Assembly: GCF_000226115.1 (NCBI RefSeq) | Contig: NC_016462.1 | Span: forward strand, 434,001 to 498,000 | DNA from: Thermothielavioides terrestris NRRL 8126 | Lineage: Eukaryota; Ascomycota; Sordariomycetes; Sordariales; Chaetomiaceae | Reading direction: 5' to 3' | Length of the DNA: 64,000 bases | Shown here: piece after piece, positions 1-12,000 of the stretch | Numbering within the stretch: position 1 is the first letter of the stretch | Layout of the letters: every line of letters begins with the position of its first letter | Notes under the pieces: generated by a model | Told to the model about the DNA's origin: nothing | The model's input: the letters and a program-made list of their open reading frames with translations, nothing else | Databases searched by the model: none | Translations under genes and position numbers: made by a program

Positions 1-1
1 C

Positions 2-3000
2 AAGCGCCTGTCCGCAAAGCAGGAGGATCCTGTGCTCGCCGAGCAGCTCAAGAAGTACGAAGAGGCCAGTGATATGGGTGACATTCTCGCTTCATCCGTA
101 CGCTTAGCTGGACGTCAGCAAGCCGCCCCTGCCGCCGAAGAACACGAGTCAGAAGCGCGGGCCGGCAAGCAAAGCCGAAACTCGGGTTCGGAGGCGGAGA
201 TAGTCAGCGACCCACCCAACATCCGCATCTCTCGGAATGCCGATTGGCGAGACAGCCAGCCTGCAAATGTCCCTGACAATGGTGTGCCGTCCCAAGGCTC
301 CGCCAGCTTCCCGACCCAGAGCACCGGGACGTTGTTCCCGTCTGGGTCATCGAGGGGATCGTCAAGAGGATCCGAGGCGAGGAAAACGATCATGCCCGAA
401 AGCGTGTCACACCTGATACCGGACCAGGTTGGAAACATGGTCCTGGACAGGCAGCGCAATGTCTGGGTAAAGAGGAAGGGGTCGGCAGAGGCAGGAGGGA
501 GTTTTGTGCAGTCCGAGGCCAGTGAGGAGGATCCCTTTGCCGGGATTCCTGACCTCTCCGTTGACGTCACAAAAGAAATGCAAAACCTGCTCTTGACCGG
601 CAAGAAGGAGTTTCCCCTTCAAGACCGACTCCCAGGCGCTATGCAGGTCACCCCGTCGAAACCAGCCAGGGCGGCTTCGGCTACAAGGGCGGCCACGGAC
701 GCGGTGCCCGAGTCGCTGACCCACCGGCAACACGGGCACCCGAACCAGGCCGAAGAGGCTGTTGAGCATGAATTCCGCGTGAACGAGGGCCGCGTGAAGG
801 AGCCTAGGCGACTCACCATCACCTTCTCGTCCCCGGTTGCATCCGTGATCCAGGACGTCGCGGGCATCGGTGATACGGGATCGGAGGATAGCATCCCTGA
901 CCAGGCTGCCGAAACGATGCGCCGAGACCCACCAGCCCTAGGGGACCGGAGGACGGTATCGGTCCACGGAGCGGCCAGGCACAAATCTGGCCGGTCTCGC
1001 AGCACCTCACGCGGCCCGCCGCGTCACCTCTCCGTCAGGGGCCAGTCCTTGATGGCGCGCCCCGTGTCCAGGATCGACGAGAGGGACGAGGAGGCGAGTC
1101 CGGATCGGTCGCAGGACCAAGAAGCTGCTTCTGGCATGGAGCTCAGCGTTCTGGGAGACTTGAGCGTTGTCGGCCGCGAGGCAGACCACGGGCGACAAGC
1201 GAGCCTCAGTTTGCTCGTCGCTACCCCAACGCGGGCTCGAGATTGCCCTGTTGCCGGCGTCGATGCCGCCCCTGTCATCAGCCAATACGTCGGGACGTTC
1301 TCGCTCAGTCCGCTCTCCGAGTTCACGATCCACCGTGCCGAGGAAACGCTGCCCCTGGAGGCCAGCTATGTGGTTGATAACCATCGCTTTGTCACGGGCG
1401 ACCAGTCCCGGCGTGTCATGTCGGTGACCATGCGCGAGCTCGTGGATAAGCTCGCCGAGGTGGAACCCTTCGAGCCTTACTGGGAAGACATGCGGGAGCT
1501 CGAGCTGCGCGACAAGGGCTTGAGCGCCCTGCACACCCTTGACGAGTTCTGCGGGCACCTGGAGAGCCTCGACGTGTCCAAGAACAAGATTAGGAACCTT
1601 GGCGGCATCCCTTCTTCGCTTCTTCATTTGCGCATGACGCACAACCAGCTTTCGAGCCTTACGGCGTGGAACCACTTGATGAATCTGCAGTACGTCGACG
1701 TCTCGAACAATGAGCTCACCAGCCTGGCGGCGTTCAAGAACCTCGTCCATCTGCGCAGCCTGAGGGTAGACAACAACCGGATCACCAGCCTAGATGGCAT
1801 CAAGTTCCACAAGGGCCTGCAGACGCTCCGCGCCCGCGGTAACCTCATCGAAGAAGTCGACTTCGAGGGAAGCAAGCTTCAGCAGCTCACCGAGCTGGAC
1901 CTCAAGGACAACCAGATCACGCGAGTCGCCAACCTTGGCCAGCTGCCTGCTCTCACCTCGCTCAACCTCGAAGGCAACCAGCTCACGACGTTCGCGGTCG
2001 AGGCCAGCCAGCCGATGCCGTCGCTCCGCTACCTCCGCCTCGCCGACAACAAGCTCACCACGCTCGCCGTCTCCCAGCTCCCGCACCTGCGCCTCCTCCA
2101 CGCCGACCGCAACGCGCTCGTGCAGATCGCCGGCCTGTCCCGGGCGCGCCGCATCGATAGCCTCTCGCTGCGCGAACAGCGCGGGGCGCGCCCGCTGGAC
2201 CTGCCGCACCTGCTCGCCCGCGCGTACGAGGTCCGCAAGCTGTACCTGTCAGGCAACCTGCTCGGCTCGTTCGCGCCGCCGGTCGACCTGCTCAACCTGC
2301 AGCTGCTCGAGCTCGCCAACTGCGGCCTGGCCGCGCTGCCGGCCGACGTGGGCCTCATGCTGCCCAACCTGCGCGTGCTCAACCTGAACATGAACGCGCT
2401 GCGCGACCTCGCCCCGCTGCGCTGCGTGCCGCGCCTGAAGCGCCTGCTCGCCGCCGCCAACCGCCTCGCCGACCCCGTCGCCCTGGTCGCCCTGCTCGCC
2501 GGCTTCCAGCACCTCGCCGTGCTCGACCTAAGGGATAACCCGCTCACGCAGGGCTTCTACGCACCGGTGCAGGTGCAGCAGGCGCGGGTGCACGTCCGCA
2601 ACAACCACAACAACAACAACAGCAGCAGCAGCAGCAGCAGCAGCAAAGAGGAGGAGGCGGCAGCGGCAGAGCACGGGAAGGACGGGGACAGCGGCGTGCT
2701 CGGGGACGAGCAGTTCGTGCTGGGCGACCAGGACCCCGACCGCGACGCGCGCTACTGCGCCCGCCTGGACATGGACACGCGCGTGCGGCGGCGGCTGTAC
2801 GAGACCATGATCGGCAGCCGCTGCGGGAAGGTCAGGATGCTGGATGGTCTCCCGCTGGTGCACCAGAAGAGGAAAAAGACAATGAAGGAGGGTGACGGCG
2901 GGGCCAACGGAGAGGATGCCGGTGGTGCCCCCCTCCCGGAGGTGGTGGAGGATGATGTCGTCTGGCTTGCGATGGCGGAGAAGGGGCTTGTCAAGGCCGC

Positions 3001-3094
3001 GCCCGCGCGGGTTGCGCAGGGGGAGGAGGAAACGGCAGCAGCGGCGGCGGCGGCTCGGAGTGCACGGTGGCCCGCTGAGGACAGCTTTGCGTGA
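2..3094 (+). CDS. cdc11: Septation initiation network scaffold Cdc11/Nud1, 5'-partial
   Basis: The frame is open from base 2 and enters from the left edge, so the N-terminus lies outside the window; the first in-frame ATG is not the start. About 1,030 residues are visible. The first half (to about base 1,450) is Ser/Pro/Glu-rich and probably disordered. From about base 1,490 to 2,570 there is a run of leucine-rich repeats with LxxLxLxxNxI spacing, including the stretch SLSLREQ. A conserved C-terminal block with RRLYETMIG and MLDGLPL lies at about 2,787-2,860. This LRR plus tail arrangement matches fungal Cdc11/Nud1, the spindle-pole scaffold that recruits SIN/mitotic exit kinases to trigger septation. 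An Asn/Ser homopolymer interrupts the LRR-to-tail linker. The stop at 3,092 overlaps a GTGAGT, so a further 3' exon is possible but not needed. It converges with the vWA gene. Confidence 0.82.
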   Translation, partial: KRLSAKQEDPVLAEQLKKYEEASDMGDILASSVRLAGRQQAAPAAEEHESEARAGKQSRNSGSEAEIVSDPPNIRISRNADWRDSQPANVPDNGVPSQGSASFPTQSTGTLFPSGSSRGSSRGSEARKTIMPESVSHLIPDQVGNMVLDRQRNVWVKRKGSAEAGGSFVQSEASEEDPFAGIPDLSVDVTKEMQNLLLTGKKEFPLQDRLPGAMQVTPSKPARAASATRAATDAVPESLTHRQHGHPNQAEEAVEHEFRVNEGRVKEPRRLTITFSSPVASVIQDVAGIGDTGSEDSIPDQAAETMRRDPPALGDRRTVSVHGAARHKSGRSRSTSRGPPRHLSVRGQSLMARPVSRIDERDEEASPDRSQDQEAASGMELSVLGDLSVVGREADHGRQASLSLLVATPTRARDCPVAGVDAAPVISQYVGTFSLSPLSEFTIHRAEETLPLEASYVVDNHRFVTGDQSRRVMSVTMRELVDKLAEVEPFEPYWEDMRELELRDKGLSALHTLDEFCGHLESLDVSKNKIRNLGGIPSSLLHLRMTHNQLSSLTAWNHLMNLQYVDVSNNELTSLAAFKNLVHLRSLRVDNNRITSLDGIKFHKGLQTLRARGNLIEEVDFEGSKLQQLTELDLKDNQITRVANLGQLPALTSLNLEGNQLTTFAVEASQPMPSLRYLRLADNKLTTLAVSQLPHLRLLHADRNALVQIAGLSRARRIDSLSLREQRGARPLDLPHLLARAYEVRKLYLSGNLLGSFAPPVDLLNLQLLELANCGLAALPADVGLMLPNLRVLNLNMNALRDLAPLRCVPRLKRLLAAANRLADPVALVALLAGFQHLAVLDLRDNPLTQGFYAPVQVQQARVHVRNNHNNNNSSSSSSSSKEEEAAAAEHGKDGDSGVLGDEQFVLGDQDPDRDARYCARLDMDTRVRRRLYETMIGSRCGKVRMLDGLPLVHQKRKKTMKEGDGGANGEDAGGAPLPEVVEDDVVWLAMAEKGLVKAAPARVAQGEEETAAAAAAARSARWPAEDSFA
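2603..2645 (+). repeat. AAC/AGC trinucleotide run inside cdc11
   Basis: The codons for Asn (AAC) followed by Ser (AGC) are repeated head to tail and encode an Asn stretch and an eight-Ser stretch. It is an in-frame microsatellite in the linker after the LRRs and is probably length-variable between strains. Confidence 0.8.
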
Positions 3095-3975
3095 GTGTCT
3101 CTGTGAGAGAGAGCTTGTTGGAGTTTCTGGTTTGTCGTCTGCTGCGGGCGTGTTGGTGTCTTGATGGGCTTCACGGTGTTGACTCGGGTTTTCTTTCCAC
3201 CCCGTTGTTCATATTCATTCCCCTTGGTTGGCGGTAGGCGCGGCGGTGCCGGAGTGGGTGTTTACGGGGAATCGCTTCTTGTTGTTTTCGGGTTTCACTA
3301 TTTGTACGGCTTGGGACGGACGGGCTCCCCGCTCGGGGAGGTGAAGGCTACAAGTACAGTACAGTACAGGACAGGACAGGAGAGTACCGGTCTGGTGTAT
3401 GGTTTATTGTGCATTGTACGGGTGGGTTTGGGGTAGATCAGGATAGTGGGTAACGGAGTACTTGTTTTGCAATTGCCGCTAACTGGTGCAAGCTAACCTG
3501 AACCTTTACAGGGTGGGAGAGGGAACGGGCAGATGATCTCGTCCGCAGCTGTGGATGTGGTCGCTTGCCTGGCGTGTTGGTGATTATGGTTGGTTACCCT
3601 CCCAGAAGGTCAGTTGTATCCGTACTTGTGAGAGACATTGCCGGTGATCACTGGTCAACTGCTACAATTACGGACCATCACTTGCTGTTCGCAGGCGAGC
3701 CAACTGAGTTAAGTTAGGTATTGTAGAATGTATTGGTGGGTGGGTATCAATCTGGCCAGGCCCATCTCGATATGAGCTTGCACTCCCTGACTATGCCTCA
3801 AATAACTGCCCGGTGCAACGTCTAATTCAGCGCTGAGAGACGAAGAAGGAACGGAAAGGTGAAATAATACAGGACCGTATATTGCGACTTCTTGATTGTT
3901 CAACCGCAATACCGGCCAATCCCATGAAGAACGAAAAGAGAAGAGAAAAAAGAAAAGAAAAATGAGACCGCCAGC
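3095..3975. other. Intergenic region between convergent genes
   Basis: This holds the two 3' flanks. A short tandem ACAGT/ACAGG repeat occurs near 3,355-3,383 and a purine-rich run (GAAAAGAGAAG type) near 3,930-3,965. I see no gene or RNA. Confidence 0.5.
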
Positions 3976-5079
3976 CTACGGCGCCAAGCGGTTCCGACTG
4001 GGCGGGGCGTCGAGACTGACGCGCCGGCGATCGAGCCTCTTGACGACGGCGCCGAGCACGACCTTGAGGATGGCGTCGGCGGACAGCGAGTTGCGGGAGC
4101 CGTCCTTGCCGTCCCAGGTGACGGTGTCGACCATGTCGCGCACGCCGCCGCCGCGCTCGGCGAGGCTGTCGTCGAGCTCGCGCAGGGCCTCGGCGGCGCC
4201 GCGGTCGCGGCCGACCTGGAAGAACTGGATGCCGATCTGGTGCGGCGGGGCGTCGAGCCTGTCGAGGCGGCGCGCGACGCTGATGATGACCGCCTCCGGG
4301 TCGTCGGTCGGCGCGCCGTCGGTGATGACGATCATGTTGACCGGCTTGACGCCGCAGTCGTCCGGGTTGCCGGTCCGCGCGATCGCCGCCTCGTACTCGC
4401 GCAGGTACGGCTTGAGGATGTGGTTGATGCGCGTGCCGGTCGGGGTGCAGCCGCGGGGACGCACGCTGCGGAAGAGCGACTCGACCTGGGCGGCGGTGCG
4501 GATGTTGGTGAAGCCGCCCGGCGAGTCGGGGCGGGCGGCGTAGTTGCGGGCGTTGAGGAAGTAGACGTCGATGCCGTTGGCGTCGTGGGCGGTGCAGATC
4601 GGGGCGATGGCGCGCAGGGCTTCCTGGGTCTCGCGCCACGATTCGCCGGCCATGGAGGCGCTGTCGTCGATCAGGAAGATGGTGTCGAAGGAGCTGAGGA
4701 AGGCGTAGGGGTCCTCGGGCGACGTGATGCTGGGGTTGGAGCGGGCGCTAGAGAAGGAGGGCGCCGGCGACGGGGCGCGGGCCGGGGCCGGGGCCGGGTT
4801 GACGGTGATGGTGGGCGGGAGCGGGGCGGAGGAAGACGGGCCGGCGACGGACGGGGCGCACGCCGAGTACGGCGGGGGCGGCGGGTCGTTGAATGCCGGC
4901 TTGGCAGGGGCGGAGGCCGGCGCCGGTGGGGGTGCGGGGATGCCCCATGGCGAGCCCTCACTAGACTCGGACCCGAAGGTCGGGTTTGGGCTCGGGGAAG
5001 TCGATCGCGATCGCGACCGCGACCTCCCGGACAGTTTGTCCTTGACCGAAGCGAAGAGGGAGCGCTTGGGCGACGACAT
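3976..5079 (-). CDS. von Willebrand factor A domain protein
   Basis: A single-exon, 367-residue protein with an ATG start at 5,079. Residues 1-125 are low complexity: a Ser-Arg run near 19-28 and long Pro/Ala tracts. A vWA domain follows from about 131 to 330. Its MIDAS metal site is visible as DDSAS (Asp138, Ser140, Ser142), with the later Thr in GCTPTGT and the Asp in VITDGAPT. No signal peptide or membrane segment is seen, so a cytoplasmic or nuclear metal-dependent protein-binding role is likely. Fungal proteins of this layout are common and mostly uncharacterised; the ligand cannot be told. It is convergent with cdc11 and divergent, across 1.9 kb, from the aminotransferase gene. Confidence 0.85.
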   Translation of the reverse strand: MSSPKRSLFASVKDKLSGRSRSRSRSTSPSPNPTFGSESSEGSPWGIPAPPPAPASAPAKPAFNDPPPPPYSACAPSVAGPSSSAPLPPTITVNPAPAPARAPSPAPSFSSARSNPSITSPEDPYAFLSSFDTIFLIDDSASMAGESWRETQEALRAIAPICTAHDANGIDVYFLNARNYAARPDSPGGFTNIRTAAQVESLFRSVRPRGCTPTGTRINHILKPYLREYEAAIARTGNPDDCGVKPVNMIVITDGAPTDDPEAVIISVARRLDRLDAPPHQIGIQFFQVGRDRGAAEALRELDDSLAERGGGVRDMVDTVTWDGKDGSRNSLSADAILKVVLGAVVKRLDRRRVSLDAPPSRNRLAP

Positions 5080-7007
5080 GGTGCAGGATGGGGAAATGCA
5101 GCAGCAAATCGGTCCTCGGCCAGGAAAGGAACTGGAGGGTAGAAGAAGCTCTTGATATATGAGAAATCGCTAACAAACTCGTTGTGCCGAATAAAGACCA
5201 GCAAACCAACGCGGCAGTGTGTGATTGACTGCTGTTCAGTTTGGGTCATGCATGCACCGCGAAAAGGAAAGAAAAACCAAATGCAGAACTTTGGGAATCA
5301 CATTCTTTATACTTCCAGTGATCTCTCCTTTGTGCACCTACTGTGCGACTCGCCATTTCCAAGAGAGGTTATGCGACAACCGACCAAGCCCAAGGCCCAG
5401 AAGACCCGAGCTTCATGCCTTGTGGAAAGCCTGCGATCGGCCGGCACCGAGAGGGCCCGTCGGAAGGAGAAGTCGGAGGCGGTGCAGGCCCGTTTCGTTG
5501 ATTCCAGGTTCGGCGGTTCGCGACTGCGGCGAGCGGCAAAAGCTCAGCCACAGGGAAGCCGCACTGAAGGAAGTAGCACAGACCACACAGGCCACCCAGA
5601 AATGGTGGACATCCCTGCATCTTGCCAAGTCCACTAGATTAATGGGGCGCAGGGCGCATTTCGTTGGGCTTTGGCTCAGCCATTCGAGACTTCAAATCAA
5701 CGCCATTTCCACCATTGTTCTCAACACCACCAGCAACGTGATGGTGGGGTGCAGGTATGGCTTCTTTGGCTTCCCAGTTCCACAGGAACCGCCCAGGCTA
5801 AACACTTGGGCCAACTGCCACAAGTCATGAGGGCGCTCAGGGCATTCTGTGTCTGTGGAAGTCTGCCAGAAGCCTTGGCAAAGCGTCTGGAGAGCCACCG
5901 TGCGGCCTTGGGAACCACGGACCTGGTCGCACGCTGATATCCTCAGCTCTGCCCTCACTCTCACTGCACCTGCGCTGTCGCCAGCATGCGCCGTTGGAGG
6001 TATTGGAGGCGGTATTGGAGGCGCGCGGCAAGCTCTCGGGGCGCTCGAGCGTATGGTCCGGCCCTTCTGTTGGCCAGCTTTCAACGTGTTGGTTGGCAAA
6101 GAAGACTCAACCGAGCGACTGGAAAATGCGAGAGACTCACTCTCGCTCAGCGGTTGGAAGAGTGTTTCTGCTGAGAGTTGAAGGGGAATTCACGTGAGCA
6201 CCCGCCTCCCCCGCCCTGGCGCTTCAGTTCTTGAGCTTCTTGGCAGGGGTGCAGCAACCGGCGCTCTTGCCGCCCCCGGCGAGAGACCCCGCCGGATACC
6301 CCACTTCGCTGCGGCGCCTAACAGCGGGGTAAAACTGCTTTCCAGTCTGACATCCAAGCAAGACACCCAACGATCGATTTGAGGCCGAACAAGGTTTGTT
6401 GCTGTGAGATGCTGTCCTACGATGGCTACTACTAGCAATCCAATCATCGATTCTAGTAGAAACCATGTTTTTTTTCCAGACACTACAGTTGTTGAAGACG
6501 ATAGACAGGCATAGCAAGTTTCGTGGACGAACCACTGATTTCCACTCGTTTGCAAACTTCGTGTCGGAAAGTGGCGGCGTACGGCGATAATCCTTGGCCC
6601 TGCCGGCTGCGGCTGGCCACTCTCCATGCTCCCTATGCTCCGCATGAGTGCTCCTCCGGAGCGGGCCCGCATGAAAGGTGGACGGCCGGTGCCATGGTGC
6701 TGCGTGCGGTCTCTAGCGCTGGACACGATCACGGCAGCTTCCGGCTTCCTTTTTCTGACTACTCTCACCTGCTTCCACAATTGCGGTGAGGCATTCACTG
6801 TGTGCCGCCGCCGCCTCCTCAGCTCCCCTAGCTGCCCGTCCGGTGCCCAAATTTCAGTTGGTGACCCGCCCCGTTTGCAAACCGCCTTCTGGTTCTTTCG
6901 CTCCTCTCCGCTGGCTTCCTCCTTTGTGACCGCCAACTACCAACTGCTCACTTCTGCATCCCTCTATATCTAACTCAGTACACAACATCGCCACCATCGT
7001 CGCCCCC
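5080..7007. other. Intergenic region between divergent genes
   Basis: This 1.9 kb region should carry the promoters of the vWA gene (leftward) and the aminotransferase gene (rightward). A pyrimidine-rich stretch with CTATATCTAAC sits about 45 bases before the aminotransferase ATG. Several open frames of 60-250 codons overlap one another on both strands without conserved motifs; I take none as genes. Confidence 0.5.
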
Positions 7008-9053
7008 ATGGCCGACCTGCCGGGCTTGAGCAACCGCAAGTTCAGCATCAACCGCAACACGGGCGTTCCCCGGCCCGCCCGTCGCTTCTCCATCGGAGAG
7101 CCCGGACTGAGCGGTGTGTATTCCGTCCAACATAATGCATACATTCTCTCATGCGTTCCTGCTGACCATGTTCTTGTTCCCTGCCAGAGTCCAGTAGCAA
7201 GGTCCACAGGCAGTTCCGCGCTGCCCACGAGGGGTATGGCTTTTATGAATGGCCCCCTCCCGCCCTCCTACCCGCTACCCGCGCGCCAAGCGCGCTGATC
7301 CCGCGCCGCTGACACTCCTTCCTTGGCAGCCATCTCCCCCATGCCGGCCTAGACGCCACCAGGGCGTCGACCGGCGTCGTGTGGTGCACTGAGCGGGCGG
7401 CCGAATATGGCTTCCTCGACGAGCCCGACCAGTGGGCCAACCTGGGCCGTACGTTACTGTCCTGACTGCTGCTGTCTCCGGCCCGTGTGGCCCAGCGCTG
7501 ACCGTGCCGTCAGAGGGTGCGCCCGAGGTCGACGACGACATCGAGGGCTGCTTTCCCCGCCCCACGACGCTCGACATCAGCACCGCCAGCCGCGAGTACG
7601 GCCCCACGGCCGGCATCAAGCCCCTGAGAGAGGCCGTGGCCCGGCTGTACAACGAGATGCACCGCAAGGGCAAGCCCAGCCAGTACACCTGGGAGAACGT
7701 CGCCATCGTCCCGGGAGGTCGTGCCGGTCTGATCCGTATCGCTGCCGTCCTGAACAATGCTTACGTTGGCTTCTTCATCCCCGACTACACAGGTAGCAAA
7801 GTCTCCTCCGCTGTCTGACTTTGATCCGGAATCCATGAGTGAGCGACGTTGACCATGAGCCAGCCTACAACGAAATGCTGTCCCTGTTCAAGAACGTATG
7901 AGAGAAATGCACCTACCTGCCCCTGAGCGCGCCCCTGCGCAGTGACCCGCCGGGTACTGACGACAACCTCCAGTTTGCCGCCATTCCCGTGCCCCTTCAT
8001 GAGGACGACGGCTACCACATCCACCCGGACAAGATCGCCGAGGAGATTGCCCGCGGCACCAGCGTGATCCTCACCTCCAACCCCCGGAACCCCACCGGCC
8101 GTGTCGTGCAGAACCCGGAGCTGGCCGAGATCCAGGACATCTGCCGCGGGCGTGCCACCCTGGTCAGCGACGAGTTCTACTCGGGCTACAACTACACCAG
8201 CAACTGCGACGGCACGACCATCAGCGCTGCCGTAAGCCCACCACGGCCACCCCATCTCGTTCTTGTCTCGTCGTCGCGCTGACAAAACGGCGCCAGGAAA
8301 ACGTCATCGACGTGGACGAAGACGACGTCCTGATCATCGACGGCCTGACCAAGCGCTTCCGCCTGCCCGGCTGGCGAGTCGCCTGGATCCTGGGCCCCAA
8401 GGAGTTCATCAAGGCGTCAGTTTCCCCCCCTTCCTTTTTTTTTTGTTTTTTTTTTTTTCTTTCCGTTCTCTCTTCTAAAGAAGAGTGTGATTCCAGAATC
8501 GGCTCCTGCGGCTCCTACCTCGACGGCGGCACCAACGTGCCCTTCCAGGAGGCCGCGATCCCGATGCTGGAGCCGGACCTGGTGCGCCGCGAGATGGTCG
8601 CGCTGCAGCGGCACTTCCGCGAGAAGCGCGACTACGTGGTCCAGCGCCTGCGCGCCATGGGCTTCGTCATCCGCTACGTGCCCGACTCGACCTTCTACCT
8701 GTGGCTCAACCTCGAAGGGCTGCCGGCGCCCATCTCGGACGGGCTCAACTTCTTCCAGGCCTGCCTCGCCGAGAAGGTCATCGTCGTGCCCGGCATCTTC
8801 TTCGACCTCAACCCGTCCCGCCGCAGGGACCTGTTCGACAGCCCCTGCCACCACTTCGTGCGCTTCTCGTACGGCCCCAAGATGGACGTGCTCAAGAGGG
8901 GCTGCGACGGTATCGAGCGCGTCATCAACAAGTGCGTCTTTCCTTGCCTTCTGGCTTCGTTACATTTTCCCGCCCCCCTTAAATGGTCTGCCGCGCCCGA
9001 GATGAGTTTTGCTGACGGACCGGAACAGGTTCAAGAACTTGGAGAGCCACTGA
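7008..9053 (+). CDS. PLP-dependent aminotransferase (class I/II, fold type I), nine exons
   Basis: Exons: 7008-7113, 7188-7233, 7330-7448, 7514-7792, 7864-7895, 7974-8231, 8297-8415, 8497-8931, 9029-9053. Every intron is GT-AG and the phases join without a stop, giving 472 residues. Fold-type-I landmarks are clear: NPRNPTG at 230-236, the cofactor-ring Asp260 and Tyr263 in SDEFYSGY, and the Schiff-base Lys299 in LTKRFRLPGW followed by WRVAW. The C-terminal lobe contains HHFVRFSYG, whose Arg would bind the substrate carboxylate. It probably moves an amino group between an amino acid and a 2-oxo acid, or acts as an ACC-synthase-like lyase; the substrate cannot be read from the sequence. No signal peptide, so cytosolic. 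Intron 7 has a long T-rich tract (8,433-8,460). No pathway partner lies nearby. Confidence 0.88.
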
Positions 9054-12000
9054 GGAAGGCCGGACGTGATGTGACTGACAGGGAGACCGAGCCCCTGCTA
9101 GAGTTCCCTTTCCTATTTCTTTCTCTCATGCGGAATGGCCGGCGGCGCATTTGCAAAGCCAGGCCATCGAACCTCTACATACCTACTCCAGTACATCTTC
9201 ACACTATTACTACGGCCAGACGCTAGAAGCGGGTGCCTCACGCATGATTGAGAAGTAGGACTACCATAGAAAATGGGAGCATCTCCAAGCTGCAACCTCG
9301 GATGGGCGTGTAATCATGGGAAAAAAGAAACAAGTGATGAGGAATAGACCGGAACACGAACGACCCGGCTCTCACATAGCCGCTTGTTCCACTCGAGAGG
9401 ACAACCATCTCGCGACACTCTCGGTCCACCAAATAAGCTACGCCCATGTTTGACGATGGCTAACTCAGTTGTCCAAGGAGTGGTGGACCTGGGTTTGGAT
9501 CGCAGCAACAACTGACGTTGCTGCCATCGGTCAAATCCCGCTTTCTCGCCAACGTCAGGCCGTTCGAACAAGCTTGAACTCCTTCAACTTGCAGTGCCGC
9601 CGTCTTATCCAGCACTCGGCAATGTCGTGAAAAGCCCCGAGAAGTACGTAAATTCCCCCGGGGCCATGTGCAGAGCGCGTGAGCAAGCAACTTGCTTTTT
9701 GACGAATGGAGCGGGTTTCTCGTCCGCCTGACGTCCCAAGTCCACGTCCAGCACGGTGAACGCCGACTTCGCGGCACCGGCTGGACGTTGACAGGCCAGC
9801 TCCGGACCGGTCCCGTTCCAGATCGGCGCGTTGACTCCGCCGAGCACCAGGCCAGCGCCGACAAACTCTCACCATCAAGTACTTCGACCTGCTCAGCGTG
9901 GTCGGCGCAGGGCAGCTTCAGCGATGTGCCGCCGCCTGTTTACGCGACCAAGCTGCTGCTGATGCCCGCTCAAGCTCGAGTGCCTGGCACGGCTCAGGCG
10001 TCGAGCGTCTGTCTGCCGCGATCTGAAGTCCGGAGAACATTCCTGCTGGACTGGCAGGTCCACATAGCTATATGTGACTCTGGGGCCGGTGAAGGTCTCG
10101 CCAGGCTGTGTGACGGGCACGGCCGGGCTCTCTCGAAGAGATGCACGCAGGATCTGTTCCTGGCGCTTCCGCTACCATCGCCCCTGTCCCCGCGCTCGAA
10201 GCTGCCACGGGAGCGCCGTCGACTCCGAGCCGTTCGTGGATCCGTGCGGTTCCAAGTTGAGACTGTGAATAGTTGGGAGTAAGAGGTCGGGCTATAGTAG
10301 GGTTAGAGAGAGGGAGAGGGGTGGAGAGGTAGATTCAGGAGGGGGCCTGCTTCGGTGTTCAGCGAGGATGCATGACAACGCGGAGCCATCAAACCCACAA
10401 CGCTCGTTCAGAGAGCCCACTCCGAGAGACAAGGTAGCACGGGATAGGTGCGACTCATTTCTGGATAGCTGATGGAAAGTCTGTCGTTGGTGGTGCCGGG
10501 TCTCGGCCTTGACGGATCAGATTTATTTTTCACCCGCTTTTGGACCAGCAAGACGCGCGGTGTTCCCGCAAAATGGCTATGCTGCATGCGAGGGCGTGCC
10601 ATCCATCATTGGGGAGCGAGTATGTCCGTATTCTCATGCATCTTCTCAATGAAAACTTTGGAAAGGACACAAGCTCCCATGTTGCACGCCCTAAGAACAG
10701 GCGAGTACGGTCCTGACCGGAGAAGCGGATGGTCGACTACTCGGCAGCAACGTTCTCCGGGTCGTTTCAGCGTTGTTGAACCAGAAGCGGCGGCGTTTAC
10801 GGTCACCAAGACTGGATCTCGGAATAGCGAGGTCTACTCTTGGCTGATGACGGTATTACCTTCTCATCGTTCTGAGCAAAGCTGCCCGGCGGTGACAATC
10901 GGCGCGGTATGGTTGAAGCCAATTTCTATTCTCGCTTGACTGGTCCTCGAAGTCGGCAACTCGACCATTTGGCAAAATCGTCAATACTTTCGAATGAGAG
11001 GACAATCTGCATAGAGAGTCGGTTTGTTTTTTTTTTTTTTTTTTTTCGAACCGGTATGTCTCTCCGGGTAACACGAGCTTGTCTACTTCCGCGGAGAGCA
11101 GAGAAAGACTGGCGTCTTGCGGGGAGAATGGAACAAAATTCTTGCCCAGGTGGCTGATTTCCGCTTGACCGAACGCTGAGGACGGATTGGCCCCTCTCTA
11201 GCTTTCTGGGTATCGAGCTGGAAAAAACAACGCGGATAGGACGATGGGACGGCGGGAAGGAGGCGCGGAAACGGGCGAGGGTAGACAACGCTGAAGGAGG
11301 GAGGGCGGCGATGGTGCCACTCAGGTGAGCCGAACAACCGTCGGAACTTCTCTGAGGGAGATTGGTCGAGGCAATTGCAGAGCGGCAAAGTTGAGATGCC
11401 AAGGTCGAGGCCGATAGGGCTACCAAGCATCTGACGGGACACACATTAGAGATCTTTTGATTCGTCCCATCACGGCTGCCGTCAAACCTGGAGAAGCAAT
11501 CGCGCCAGCAGCAACCTGGCAGGTCCTCGACAAGAGGAAAGGGGGAAACAGAAGTGCGGCCGCTTCCCCCACGCAGCAATCGTGCAAACAGATCCGTGCT
11601 GCTCGGTCAGCAGTCCCGTTCGATGTTTCTTTTACTCCATATTATCCTCTGCCCCTGGCGTTAACGCCAATTTTTGGACTGAACGTGGCCAAGGGCTCGT
11701 GGGGGTAGATTGGGGAGACGCCGAGATGCTCAGCTGTTTCGGGGGTCGCGCGAGGGTCCTTCCTCCGAGCTGTGCCAGTGGCTAATGTTACCTGCCTGGT
11801 TGATCGATGCTGAGAGGCTGCGGTCCGAAGGACTTCGAGTGTACACAGTAGAGTACGGAGGAGCAAAAGCTGCAGCTACTGTGTTTGGGAAAGGGGTATT
11901 CTCTGCAGAGGGTCTCCAGTTGATCAGGTTCCAAAACGGGATGCAGGTTATTGCAGACAACGGGCCCGACTGACGTCTCCCGTCAGGGGAATTGCGTGAT

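Noticed and set aside
9692..10282. A 196-codon plus-strand frame
   Set aside because: No motif, competing frames on the other strand, unusual composition for a protein; not supportable.
10926..11579. A 217-codon minus-strand frame
   Set aside because: Contains a Lys run from the poly-T tract and no recognisable domain.
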